Positions 1-6,368 are shown, numbered from the stretch's first letter. The stretch is 10,130 nt of DNA from Methylophilaceae bacterium UBA5127 (GCA_002414145.1 DHYP01000027.1:12667-22796); one strand, 5' to 3'. Made by a program: numbers and translations. Notes: generated by a model not told the origin, from the sequence alone.

Positions 1-332
1 GGCTGGATTGTCATCGTTTGATTTAAATTAACACCGTCAAAATCAATATACAACTCACTGACTGTTGGTACAAATAAGATATCAGCATTCACTTCTGCCA
101 ACTTATCACAGTCAGCAGCTAATGTACGAGGGTAATTAGCCAAATCTTCGTTTGGACCAAACTGTAGTGGATTGACAAAAATACTCACCACAACGCATGA
201 TGCCTGTTGTTTAGCCAACGCCACTAAATGCAAGTGCCCTGCATGTAAGTTTCCCATTGTGGGCACAAAAGCAACGCTTATTTCTGCTTTGAGCAAACGT
301 CTCAATTCACTACAGGTATTAACAATTTGCAT
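1..332 (-). CDS. panC: Pantothenate synthetase PanC, N-terminal part (runs off left edge)
   Basis: PanC condenses pantoate with beta-alanine using ATP in the cytoplasm, the last step of pantothenate (vitamin B5) synthesis. Only the first 110 residues are in the window; the rest lies beyond base 1. The visible part has the family's nucleotide-binding signature [11 protein letters not shown] at residues 23-33 (HIGH-like) and the block [15 protein letters not shown] at 50-64, followed by YPR at 67-69. The ATG at 330-332 gives the usual PanC N-terminus (MQIVNT). It begins only 2 nt after the panB stop codon and has no clear Shine-Dalgarno of its own, so translation is probably coupled to panB. 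PanB supplies its substrate precursor, ketopantoate. Identification is secure; the C-terminal half cannot be judged. Confidence 0.96.
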   Translation of the reverse strand, partial: MQIVNTCSELRRLLKAEISVAFVPTMGNLHAGHLHLVALAKQQASCVVVSIFVNPLQFGPNEDLANYPRTLAADCDKLAEVNADILFVPTVSELYIDFDGVNLNQTMTIQ

Positions 333-334
333 GA

Positions 335-1147
335 TTAATAACTGTGTTCAATCGCTGGAAAGGTGCCATTTTTAACTGCCTCAACATAACGTTTAACCGC
401 ATCTTGTATACTGTTGGTCTCTTTTAAAAAATTATGCACAAAACGCGGCGACTTAAAGGTAGCAGGATCTTTATCTGCGACACCCGTATAGATGCCTAAT
501 AAATCTTGTAGCACGAGCACTTGACCGCTGCAATCCACGCCCGCACCGATACCGATTGTTGGAACAGAAATCGCTTCTGTGAGATTTCTAGCCAAACTCG
601 CTGGCACCATTTCCAATAGGACAAAACTCACACCAGCCTCTGCCATCGCCTGCGCATCATTGATCATTTGAGCTGCACTCTCTTCGGTTTTTCCTTGAAT
701 TTTATAACCACCCAGCTGCTTTACTGATTGTGGTGTAAATCCTAGATGTGCACATACCGCAATGCCGCGTTTAACCAAATAACGCGCGGTCTCTACTCGT
801 ACACCACCGCCTTCAAACTTTACAACATGCGCACCTGCATCTAAAAGTGCACTCGCATTCTTATATGCGACCGCAGGATCACTTTCATAGCTATTGACAG
901 GCATGTCAGCCATAATCAGCGTGTTAGGCGCGCCTGCAGCTACGCACCGTGTATGATAAAGCATGTCCTGCATTGTCACGCCAAGCGTGCTATCTGCCCC
1001 TTGTAAGACCATACCAAGTGAATCACCCACTAGCAGAATATCTACTCCAGCTGCTTCCATGAGTTTTGCAAAAGTGGCATCGTAACAGGTTAGCATTGCA
1101 ATCTTTTCACCGCCACTGACCTGATGCATTAAACTATTTAAATCCAT
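335..1147 (-). CDS. panB: 3-methyl-2-oxobutanoate hydroxymethyltransferase PanB
   Basis: PanB transfers a hydroxymethyl group from 5,10-methylene-tetrahydrofolate to 2-oxoisovalerate, giving ketopantoate, the first committed step to pantothenate and CoA. The 270-residue product has the normal family length. Visible signatures are LVGDSLGM (39-46, metal-binding Asp42), the second Asp in ADMPV (Asp81), VKFEGG (109-114), [11 protein letters not shown] (132-142), LLEMVP (177-182, expected catalytic Glu179) and the glycine-rich IGIGAG (198-203). The ATG at 1145-1147 is chosen because it gives MDLNSLMHQ, a normal PanB start; an in-frame TTG 18 nt upstream is also possible but unneeded. No strong Shine-Dalgarno or convincing promoter was found in 1148-1213. 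A terminator just upstream separates it from the PEP-CTERM-like gene, so panBC must use an undetected promoter or readthrough. Confidence 0.97.
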   Translation of the reverse strand: MDLNSLMHQVSGGEKIAMLTCYDATFAKLMEAAGVDILLVGDSLGMVLQGADSTLGVTMQDMLYHTRCVAAGAPNTLIMADMPVNSYESDPAVAYKNASALLDAGAHVVKFEGGGVRVETARYLVKRGIAVCAHLGFTPQSVKQLGGYKIQGKTEESAAQMINDAQAMAEAGVSFVLLEMVPASLARNLTEAISVPTIGIGAGVDCSGQVLVLQDLLGIYTGVADKDPATFKSPRFVHNFLKETNSIQDAVKRYVEAVKNGTFPAIEHSY

Positions 1148-1211
1148 ACTGCATTTTACAATCAAATCAATGAAAGTTTTTGTATTGTCATTGCGTATTT
1201 TTCATCAAAAC

Positions 1212-1238
1212 AAAAAAGGCACCCTCAGAGTGCCTTTT
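1212..1238 (-). terminator. Intrinsic terminator after the small PEP-CTERM-like gene
   Basis: A 9-bp perfect stem (1214-1222 with 1230-1238, AAAAGGCAC/GTGCCTTTT) encloses a 7-nt loop. Read on the minus strand it ends in six T residues (plus-strand A run 1212-1217). It lies about 20 nt downstream of the stop of the 1259-1576 gene and upstream of panB, so it should end transcripts of the small gene. The partly symmetric A/T flanks mean weak function on the plus strand is possible, but no plus-strand gene ends here. Confidence 0.85.
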
Positions 1239-1258
1239 CAAGATTTTCCTAAATGGAA

Positions 1259-1576
1259 TTAAATAGAGCTGCCTGATTTGCGACGTCTTGCAATACCAAA
1301 CATACCTAAAGCAGATGCCATTAAAGGAAGTGCTGCTGGCACAGGCACTGCACTTACTGTACCCTCATCTTCATTATCCCAGTTGTAATATCTTATCAAG
1401 TCTGTAACTTGAGGTGCTGGACTTTCAATTTTAGGTTGAGGTACAGGTACCGGTATAACAATCGGAATGATAGGTGCAGGCGGCGTAGGAGGTGTACCAA
1501 GCCTCAATCTGCTAAACAAACCAGCATTTGCATCCACACTCGCCAACAAACAAGCTAATACTAAAAGTTTTTTCAT
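1259..1576 (-). CDS. Small Pro-rich exported protein with a VPLPA/PEP-CTERM-type sorting tail
   Basis: The 105-residue product has three visible parts. Residues 1-18 are a Sec signal peptide (KK, hydrophobic core, ANA before G19). Residues 28-55 are strongly proline-rich, with a PIVIPVPVPQP stretch. Residues 77-99 form a sorting tail: VPVPAALPL, a short hydrophobic segment and a RRRK cluster. The tail resembles the VPLPA variant of PEP-CTERM signals, which exosortase/EpsH-type systems process for surface or exopolymer-associated proteins. Translation starts at the ATG at 1574-1576, with GGGGG (1583-1587) 6 nt upstream as a very good ribosome binding site. It has its own promoter and terminator, so it is an independent unit inside a metabolic cluster. 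The mature part has no recognised enzymatic domain; function is unknown. The tail assignment is good but not canonical (VPVP, not VPEP). Confidence 0.82.
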   Translation of the reverse strand: MKKLLVLACLLASVDANAGLFSRLRLGTPPTPPAPIIPIVIPVPVPQPKIESPAPQVTDLIRYYNWDNEDEGTVSAVPVPAALPLMASALGMFGIARRRKSGSSI

Positions 1577-1615
1577 TTATTACCCCCTTTTCATGACCGC
1601 GAAGTCGATGGTTGA

Positions 1616-1644
1616 ATAGTATAGAGGTATCCTTTTTTTAACAA
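1616..1644 (-). promoter_or_regulatory. Sigma70-type promoter of the small PEP-CTERM-like gene
   Basis: On the minus strand, TTGTTA (1639-1644) and TACTAT (1616-1621) are separated by exactly 17 nt, a good -35/-10 pair. The predicted start near 1609 would leave a leader of about 33 nt before the ATG at 1576, with the GGGGG ribosome binding site properly placed. An overlapping TATACT (1618-1623) would give a 15-nt spacer and is less likely. This is inferred from sequence match alone. Confidence 0.6.
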
Positions 1645-1669
1645 TGACCCATATGGGTACATGTTGTTA
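1639..1669. promoter_or_regulatory. Nested inverted repeats, candidate regulator site at the promoter
   Basis: A perfect 12-bp palindrome ACCCATATGGGT (1647-1658) lies inside a wider inverted repeat, TAACAA (1639-1644) and TTGTTA (1664-1669) spaced by 19 nt. The inner palindrome ends 2 nt upstream of the predicted -35 element, and the outer arm coincides with it. This is typical placement for an activator or repressor site. The two centres differ by 1.5 bp, so they may not be one site. The regulator is unknown. Confidence 0.45.
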
Positions 1670-1700
1670 CAAAAATATGACAAACTCTTCCATAACAAAA

Positions 1701-2348
1701 CTATTCAAAATTAGGATTGAAATACTCTCGGCTACTTTTAATTTGACCAATTCTGTTGATTAGCAGCTCTAAGGCAGCTTCATCTTTGAGAATGTTCAAT
1801 TTTTCGTTGTTCACAATGAGCAATTTAGAGGCATCGTAGGTATGAAAAAATTCGCTATAAGCATCGGCTAATCGCGCGATATATTCACGTGGAATCTCTT
1901 GCTCGTAACTAATATTGCGTTCTTGGATACGGTCAGAAAGCTCATCCACTGGCGTTTGTAAATACACGACTAAATCAGGTCTGGGCGACTTTAACTGCAA
2001 GTGGGTGTATATCTGATGGTAAAGCGAATACTCTTCATCGTCCAAATTGAGTCGCGCAAATAGAGGGTCTTTTTCCAAGAAGAAATCCGCAACGACAGGC
2101 TTGGCGAACATATCCCGCTGTGTCATGTCTGATATCTGGCGGGAGCGTTGAAATAAGAAAAAAAGCTGCGTAGGCAAGGCATAGCGCTGTGCATCTTGAT
2201 AAAACCTTGGCAAGAATGGATTGGCCTCTGCTTTCTCTGAAAGTAATTCAGCAGAAAATTTTTCTGCTAACATTTTTGCCAGTGTGGTCTTACCACTGCC
2301 GATTGGCCCCTCAATAACAATATACGGAAATTGATTAAAGATATTCAT
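1701..2348 (-). CDS. Deoxynucleoside kinase (dNK/dGK family)
   Basis: This 215-residue cytoplasmic kinase phosphorylates deoxynucleosides to their monophosphates for nucleotide salvage; the preferred base cannot be told from sequence. It has the Walker A loop GPIGSGKT (14-21) in the family context VIEGPIGSGKTTL, the substrate-side motif NPFLPRFY (43-50), QLFFLFQRSRQ (61-71), FLEKDPLFA (90-98) and the arginine-rich lid region RIQERNISYEQ (140-150). Length is normal. The ATG at 2346-2348 comes 7 nt after the folK stop, so the two are co-transcribed and probably coupled. A folK-kinase-panB order is common in betaproteobacteria, which supports the call. No clear terminator follows the stop at 1701; the next downstream feature is the promoter region of the PEP-CTERM-like gene. 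Older annotations sometimes call this family deoxyadenosine or deoxyguanosine kinase. Confidence 0.9.
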   Translation of the reverse strand: MNIFNQFPYIVIEGPIGSGKTTLAKMLAEKFSAELLSEKAEANPFLPRFYQDAQRYALPTQLFFLFQRSRQISDMTQRDMFAKPVVADFFLEKDPLFARLNLDDEEYSLYHQIYTHLQLKSPRPDLVVYLQTPVDELSDRIQERNISYEQEIPREYIARLADAYSEFFHTYDASKLLIVNNEKLNILKDEAALELLINRIGQIKSSREYFNPNFE

Positions 2349-2355
2349 GTGCGCT

Positions 2356-2853
2356 CTAAGATTTTGATGAATAATGAGATAGTTTTTTTATACCCTGATC
2401 TAGGAACTGCTCTGCTAATAATGCCACACTACCACCCGCTGGAAGCACTAACTCTGGTGCAATCTCAGCCAATGGCAACATTACAAAGCTCCGCAAATGC
2501 ATTCTAGGATGCGGCAATGTTAGCACGGTGGTTTGCATCTTAACATTGTCGTAAAGCAATAAATCGAGATCTAAGACTCGAGGCGCATTGGGAAAAGGCC
2601 TTTCTCTCCCAAACGCTGCTTCTATTGCTAATAAATGCGTCAACAATGCTTCTGGTGTCAAACTGGTACTGACATATGCAACTGCGTTGATAAAATCTGG
2701 CTGATTGTCGTACCCCACTGGCGCAGTCAAATACAAACTAGACGCTTTAACTAGTTGTGTTTGGGGCAATTGTTTCAATGCATCCAACGCCTGCCCAACC
2801 TGCTGTACAGGGTCTTTTAAATTACTACCTAATGCAATATACGCAATTGCCAT
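2356..2853 (-). CDS. folK: HPPK, 6-hydroxymethyl-7,8-dihydropterin pyrophosphokinase FolK
   Basis: FolK transfers pyrophosphate from ATP to 6-hydroxymethyl-7,8-dihydropterin, giving the substrate for dihydropteroate synthase in folate synthesis. The 165-residue product has the normal length. The diagnostic blocks are all present: ALGSNL (7-12), PVGYDNQPDFINAV (45-58), the ERPFPNAPRVLDLDLLLYD segment (84-102) with the two Mg-binding Asp at 95 and 97, and LPHPRMHLRSFVMLPL (113-128). The ATG at 2851-2853 gives the standard start MAIAYIALGSN. No strong Shine-Dalgarno precedes it. It begins 6 nt after the natural end of the pcnB frame (TAA 2860-2862), so it was presumably designed for translational coupling to pcnB. 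The premature stop in pcnB could weaken that coupling. Confidence 0.96.
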   Translation of the reverse strand: MAIAYIALGSNLKDPVQQVGQALDALKQLPQTQLVKASSLYLTAPVGYDNQPDFINAVAYVSTSLTPEALLTHLLAIEAAFGRERPFPNAPRVLDLDLLLYDNVKMQTTVLTLPHPRMHLRSFVMLPLAEIAPELVLPAGGSVALLAEQFLDQGIKKLSHYSSKS

Positions 2854-2859
2854 TTAACT

Positions 2860-3021
2860 TTATACCACAGTCTCTTCTTTGATAGCCTGTGGCTTCTTAC
2901 GTGCGCGTCGACGACGTTTTTTGGGAGTCGCATCAGGAAGCAACATCGCTATACGCTCTTCTGTACTGGCATCTGCAAACCGCGTCCACCACTCGCCTAA
3001 CTCCATGGGAACCTCACCGGA
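2860..3021 (-). pseudogene. pcnB: Detached C-terminal tail of PcnB, in frame behind a premature stop
   Basis: Reading straight on in the pcnB frame after the TAA at 3022-3024 gives 53 more codons and a TAA at 2860-2862. The residues begin SGEVPMELGEWWTRFADAS and include PKKRRRRARKKP, matching the tryptophan-containing segment and basic end expected of a bacterial PcnB C-terminus. The frame is the same on both sides, so one nonsense codon, not an indel, separates them. An internal ATG (3004-3006) preceded by GGTGAGG (3012-3018) at 5 nt spacing could start a 48-residue peptide by reinitiation, 15 nt after the stop. Whether the tail is made separately, lost, or the stop is an assembly error cannot be decided here. 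The coding call for homology to pcnB is strong; the expression state is unknown. Confidence 0.85.
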
Positions 3022-4215
3022 TTAGCACATTAGTAGCAAGAAATCATATGCGGCGCGGTAGCGTGGGTGCGCGAGTACTGCATAAGGCCGTTTTCCAGAA
3101 CGCTGTTCTAGCCGAGGCTGCATTGCCCAAATCTCCTTCATCGTAGCGGTAAATCGATTATGAATGGCCATTTTTTCTGCTTGAATATCAATCACCGTGT
3201 TCATTGCCATATGTAGGGCTGGAATAGCATAGTGCCCTTGCTTTTGGTGCACTTGCCATGACGCCAACACTTCATGCCACAATAAAGTCGCAAACAAGAA
3301 ACTTGGATTTGAAGATTTACCATTCAAAATACGCTCGTCTGTATTCTTAAGTGCTAACATCACAAACTTTTCGCCTAATGGTTGCTCAAGTACCACATCC
3401 AACAATGGCAATAGCCCGTGGTGCAAATGCTGCGCCCTGAGCGCATTAATGCTTTCTACCGCATGTCCTGATAAAAACAGCTTAAGCATTTCATCAAACA
3501 GGCGGCTGGGAGGTACATCTTGCAACAGGTCTGCCATTTTTTGTATCGGCGCTTCTGTCTTGGCATCTATTTTGAGGCCTAACTTGGCAGACAAACGCAC
3601 GGCACGCAACATCCGCACAGGATCTTCCTGATAACGCGTCACAGGATCACCTATCATGCGCAGGACTTTAGCCTTTAAATCTGCAACGCCATGGTGAAAA
3701 TCCAGAACCACTTCTTTAGCGGGGTCGTAATACAAAGCGTTGGCGGTAAAATCTCGTCTAACCGCATCCTCCTCAATACTGCCAAATACATTATCGCGAA
3801 TAATGCGACCCGACTCCGTTGTTTTGGCATCCCCTTCATTTTGATGATGCCCACGGAACGTTGAAACTTCTATGGTTTCACTTCCCCACATCACATGCAC
3901 CAGCCTAAAACGCTTACCAATAATACGCGAGCGTCTAAAAATCTTGTACACTTCTTCAGGTGTTGCGTTAGTCGCTACGTCAAAATCTTTGGGCTTATAT
4001 TTAAGAAGCAAATCACGCACAGCCCCCCCCACAATATAGGCTTCAAAACCTGCTTTTTGCAGCCCCTCACAGGTTTTAATCGCTGCGGGACTGATCAAAT
4101 TCCGATCAATTTGATGGTTCTTGATCACAATAGACTGAGCAACATGCGCTGATTTGGGCTTTGTGACGGGTTTATGTTTCTTAGTGAAAACTTTTTCTAG
4201 AAATTTTTTTATCAT
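3022..4215 (-). CDS. pcnB: Poly(A) polymerase I PcnB, truncated by an in-frame stop
   Basis: PcnB adds 3' poly(A) tails to RNA, marking it for decay; it belongs to the class II tRNA-nucleotidyltransferase/poly(A) polymerase family. The head domain is complete: IVGGAVRDLL (61-70), the catalytic DFD at 77-79 in KDFDVATNATPEE, the PcnB-typical RRSRIIGKRFRLVHV (94-108), RRDFTANALYYDP (153-165) and EDPVRMLRAVR (197-207). The start at 4213-4215 gives a basic N-terminal extension (MIKKFLEKVFTKKHK) usual in the family; its RBS is weak. The frame stops at TAA 3022-3024 after 397 residues, directly after YDFLLLMC, while the expected tail of 53 residues follows in frame (total 451 codons, near the usual length of about 450-470). 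The nucleotidyltransferase core is intact, so the shortened protein may be active, but the basic RNA-binding tail would be missing. It lies 66 nt downstream of the adenosyltransferase gene. Confidence 0.93.
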   Translation of the reverse strand: MIKKFLEKVFTKKHKPVTKPKSAHVAQSIVIKNHQIDRNLISPAAIKTCEGLQKAGFEAYIVGGAVRDLLLKYKPKDFDVATNATPEEVYKIFRRSRIIGKRFRLVHVMWGSETIEVSTFRGHHQNEGDAKTTESGRIIRDNVFGSIEEDAVRRDFTANALYYDPAKEVVLDFHHGVADLKAKVLRMIGDPVTRYQEDPVRMLRAVRLSAKLGLKIDAKTEAPIQKMADLLQDVPPSRLFDEMLKLFLSGHAVESINALRAQHLHHGLLPLLDVVLEQPLGEKFVMLALKNTDERILNGKSSNPSFLFATLLWHEVLASWQVHQKQGHYAIPALHMAMNTVIDIQAEKMAIHNRFTATMKEIWAMQPRLEQRSGKRPYAVLAHPRYRAAYDFLLLMC

Positions 4216-4281
4216 AGTGAATGTGGCTTAGGCAAAACAACGCTCATCATCTCTGAGCCATTTTTATCCAAGCAATAAAGT

Positions 4282-4836
4282 TTATTGATTTTTATAGCTA
4301 TTTTCCCATAACACATCTGGCACATTAGCCTCTTTATTTAATACGCGGCTTAGCACAAATAATAAATCAGAGAGCCGATTCATATACTGTAATGAGACTG
4401 CGGAGAGTGGCTCTTTTGCATTCAGCGCGTGTAACGTGCGTTCCACACGCCGACAAACGGTTCTAGCCAAATGACAATAAGCCGCAGGCTTACTTCCGCC
4501 TGGTAATATAAACTCTTTTAAAGGAGGTAACGCCTCATTCCACGCATCAAGCGCATCTTCTAATGCTGTTACACGTTCTGGTTTCAGGACTAAATGCCCA
4601 GGCATGCAGAGTTCCCCACCTAAATCAAACAAATCGTGTTGCACGCGCGTTACACAATGCTTAACTTTATCTGATACAGGCTCAGTTAGCATCAACCCGA
4701 TAACCGCGTTCAGCTCATCGACTTCACCTAAAGCTTGAATACGCAAGCTGTCCTTAGCAACACGCGTACCATCTGCTAACCCAGTAGCACCTGTATCACC
4801 TGTGCGTGTATAAATTTTACTCAGCCTGTTTGCCAT
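4282..4836 (-). CDS. PduO-type ATP:cob(I)alamin adenosyltransferase
   Basis: This enzyme transfers the adenosyl group of ATP to cob(I)alamin, making adenosylcobalamin, the cofactor of enzymes such as methylmalonyl-CoA mutase. The 184-residue product has the usual length. PduO/MMAB family signatures are KIYTRTGDTGATGL (7-20, ATP-binding N-terminus), LGEVDELNAVIG (36-47), FILPGGS (109-115), ARTVCRRVERTL (124-135) and YMNRLSDLLFVLSR (151-164). It is unrelated in fold to the CobA type, so the symbol is left blank (names pduO, cobO and mmaB are all used). The ATG at 4834-4836 has AGGA 6 nt upstream and a TATAAT about 24 nt upstream on its strand. It is the first gene of the minus-strand run and is divergent from murI. 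Presence implies use of adenosylcobalamin in this organism. Confidence 0.94.
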   Translation of the reverse strand: MANRLSKIYTRTGDTGATGLADGTRVAKDSLRIQALGEVDELNAVIGLMLTEPVSDKVKHCVTRVQHDLFDLGGELCMPGHLVLKPERVTALEDALDAWNEALPPLKEFILPGGSKPAAYCHLARTVCRRVERTLHALNAKEPLSAVSLQYMNRLSDLLFVLSRVLNKEANVPDVLWENSYKNQ

Positions 4837-4847
4837 TTAAAATCCTA

Positions 4848-4853
4848 TATAAT
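4848..4853 (+). promoter_or_regulatory. -10 element (TATAAT) of murI
   Basis: A consensus TATAAT on the plus strand lies 23 nt before the murI ATG at 4877. No good -35 match is visible at 16-18 nt, so the promoter call rests on the -10 hexamer and position alone. It lies between the adenosyltransferase start and its own -10 element, giving a compact divergent promoter pair. Confidence 0.45.
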
Positions 4854-4859
4854 GCGACC

Positions 4860-4865
4860 ATTATA
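4860..4865 (-). promoter_or_regulatory. -10 element (TATAAT) of the adenosyltransferase gene
   Basis: The minus strand reads TATAAT here, 23 nt upstream of the ATG at 4836. The matching -35 would fall inside the first codons of murI and is weak (CATCGA or similar). The two opposed -10 hexamers are separated by only 6 nt, so RNA polymerase binding in the two directions should be mutually exclusive. Confidence 0.45.
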
Positions 4866-4876
4866 AATCAACTCTT

Positions 4877-5707
4877 ATGGTTTCGATGACTACACCTTCA
4901 TTGAATAACAGTCCAATTGGCGTTATGGACTCAGGAGTCGGCGGCATTTCTGTGCTCAAGCACATTCATGCGTTGTTACCACATGAAAATTTACTCTATT
5001 TTGCTGACAGTCACTACGCACCTTATGGCAGCAAATCAGCAGAGGTCATCACGCAACGCTGCATCAGTATCACTGATTACTTAATCTCGCAGCATGCCAA
5101 AACAATCGTAGTGGCCTGCAACACGGCCACAGCCGCAGCAATCACAACACTACGTGGTCGATATCAAATACCGATTATCGGCATGGAGCCTGCGGTTAAG
5201 CCAGCTGCTGAAGCCACAAAAAACGGCATTATTGGCGTGCTAGCCACGGTAGGCACCCTGAAAAGTGCACAGTTTGCCGCGTTATTAGAAAATTACGGCA
5301 AAGACATCAAAGTCATCACCCAAGGCTGTGAGGGGCTAGTCGAGTGCGTAGAGAACGGCGCATTAAATACACCGCAGACTAAAGCGCTTATCACACACTA
5401 TTGCGCACCACTGCTTGCCGAAGGCGCTGATACGATTGTGTTAGGGTGTACGCATTACCCATTCTTACGCGAAACCATTGCCGAAGTTATCGGTAATAGC
5501 ATCACGCTTATCGACACGGGAGCCGCAGTAGCCATGCAACTCAAACGACAATTAGACACACACAAATTACATGCAAGCCACTTGCATCAAGCACACATTA
5601 CTTTTAATACCAACAGCACACTGCCTAATGCGGCAGAAGTGATTGACACATTATGGGGAGCATGCTCCCAAACACCTTATACTGTGGTGACACATAAGCC
5701 TGAGTGA
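4877..5707 (+). CDS. murI: Glutamate racemase MurI
   Basis: MurI interconverts L- and D-glutamate, providing D-Glu for the peptidoglycan stem peptide; it is cofactor-independent and cytoplasmic. The 276-residue product has the normal length. The family motifs are IGVMDSGVGGISVL (14-27, with Asp18 and Ser19), FADSHYAPYG (42-51), VVACNTATAA (78-87, catalytic Cys81) and LGCTHYPFL (189-197, catalytic Cys191), and the residue expected before the second Cys region, QGCEGLVE (149-156), is also present. The ATG at 4877 is used; an ATG three codons later (4886) is equally possible because neither has a strong Shine-Dalgarno, and it would change only MVS. It is divergent from the adenosyltransferase gene and followed after 94 nt by the MarR gene, which has its own promoter. 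No terminator is evident between them. Confidence 0.97.
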   Translation: MVSMTTPSLNNSPIGVMDSGVGGISVLKHIHALLPHENLLYFADSHYAPYGSKSAEVITQRCISITDYLISQHAKTIVVACNTATAAAITTLRGRYQIPIIGMEPAVKPAAEATKNGIIGVLATVGTLKSAQFAALLENYGKDIKVITQGCEGLVECVENGALNTPQTKALITHYCAPLLAEGADTIVLGCTHYPFLRETIAEVIGNSITLIDTGAAVAMQLKRQLDTHKLHASHLHQAHITFNTNSTLPNAAEVIDTLWGACSQTPYTVVTHKPE

Positions 5708-5766
5708 GTATGATTTCTAGCGCATCACAATCAACAATTTTATACATAACTCCAAGTATTTGTGTG

Positions 5767-5772
5767 TATAAT
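5767..5772 (+). promoter_or_regulatory. -10 element (TATAAT) of the MarR-family gene
   Basis: A perfect TATAAT sits 29 nt before the ATG at 5802, preceded by a TG-rich stretch (TGTGTG). No good -35 hexamer lies 16-18 nt upstream, so activity may depend on the TG-rich flank. A transcript would start near 5779, inside the palindrome at 5774-5788. Confidence 0.5.
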
Positions 5773-5773
5773 T

Positions 5774-5788
5774 CTTGTTACTAACAAG
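5774..5788. promoter_or_regulatory. Perfect palindrome CTTGTTA-C-TAACAAG, candidate MarR auto-operator
   Basis: Two 7-bp arms are exact reverse complements around a single C. The site begins 1 nt after the -10 hexamer and spans the predicted transcription start, a position where a bound dimer would block RNA polymerase. Size and symmetry fit MarR-family dimers, which commonly bind palindromes of roughly 15-20 bp and often repress their own genes. The link to the adjacent regulator is an inference from position. Confidence 0.65.
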
Positions 5789-5801
5789 CAGACCAGAGCA
5801 C

Positions 5802-6296
5802 ATGGATATACAATTAAAACAAGAAGTTAGAAACCATAAATATTCTCTAAATGTACTTAAGAAATTTAGAATTATTTACGGCACCGTGAGACAACATTTT
5901 CGCGATGTTGAACAAGCTTGCGGTATTTCTGGCTCACAGCTCTGGATGTTGCAAGAAATATACAGAACACCCAATATTGGAGTATCCGATTTAGCCGACC
6001 GCATCTCCATACACCAATCGACCTGTAGTTTATTAGTTGAAAAACTGGTGTCCAAAGATCTCGTCAAAAAAGTACGTGACATCAAAGATCATCGACGCGT
6101 AGGTCTATGTGCTACAGACAGTGCGATTGCATTATTATCTAATGCTCCAGACCCTACTGTTGGTGTTCTCAATGAGGTTTTAATGTCTATGCCTAGTGAT
6201 GTCTTACTGGAAATTGACAACTCTCTGGAAAAAATCATCACCCAATTGCGTACGCGTAACGATGAACTCGCAGTGAATCCGATTGCCGAACCGTAA
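5802..6296 (+). CDS. MarR-family winged-helix transcriptional regulator
   Basis: The 164-residue product has the MarR layout. A helical N-terminus (about 12-40) precedes the winged helix-turn-helix: SQLWMLQEIYRTPNIGVSDLADRI (45-68), recognition helix around HQSTCSLLVEKLV (71-83), and the wing VKKVRDIKDHRRVGLCAT (88-104) with the DHRR version of the family's DxR signature. A C-terminal helix (about 130-150) would complete the dimer interface. It carries three Cys (40, 75, 103); whether they sense oxidants is unknown. The ATG at 5802 is preferred over an in-frame TTG at 5775, because that TTG lies within the palindrome and at the predicted transcription start. The RBS is weak (AGAG, close to the ATG). 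It may regulate itself through the site at 5774-5788; its ligand and other targets are not evident from the neighbours. Confidence 0.87.
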   Translation: MDIQLKQEVRNHKYSLNVLKKFRIIYGTVRQHFRDVEQACGISGSQLWMLQEIYRTPNIGVSDLADRISIHQSTCSLLVEKLVSKDLVKKVRDIKDHRRVGLCATDSAIALLSNAPDPTVGVLNEVLMSMPSDVLLEIDNSLEKIITQLRTRNDELAVNPIAEP

Positions 6297-6368
6297 TCTT
6301 CCAAGCACAGAATCCCCAAGTAAAATTTAAACACGTATTATAAACGCACAAGCCTGTAACTTTAAGTA

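Noticed and set aside
172..375. Plus-strand open frame over the panC start
   Set aside because: It is antisense to clear PanC motifs and has no RBS or recognisable domain.
1148..1165. TTG start giving a longer PanB (MIVKCS...)
   Set aside because: The ATG at 1147 gives a normal-length PanB, and no RBS supports the extension.
1547..1576. Possible lipobox (VLAC at residues 6-9) in the small PEP-CTERM-like protein
   Set aside because: The Cys is too close to the N-terminus for a lipoprotein signal and the -2 residue is atypical; a standard cleavage site at ANA-G fits better.
2889..3146. Plus-strand frame opposite the pcnB stop region
   Set aside because: It is antisense to pcnB and its tail, both of which match PcnB in one continuous frame; no independent support for a gene.
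4242..4258. GCTCA/TGAGC hairpin between the adenosyltransferase gene and pcnB
   Set aside because: The stem has only 5 bp with a 7-nt loop and the downstream T run is interrupted, so it does not qualify as a terminator.
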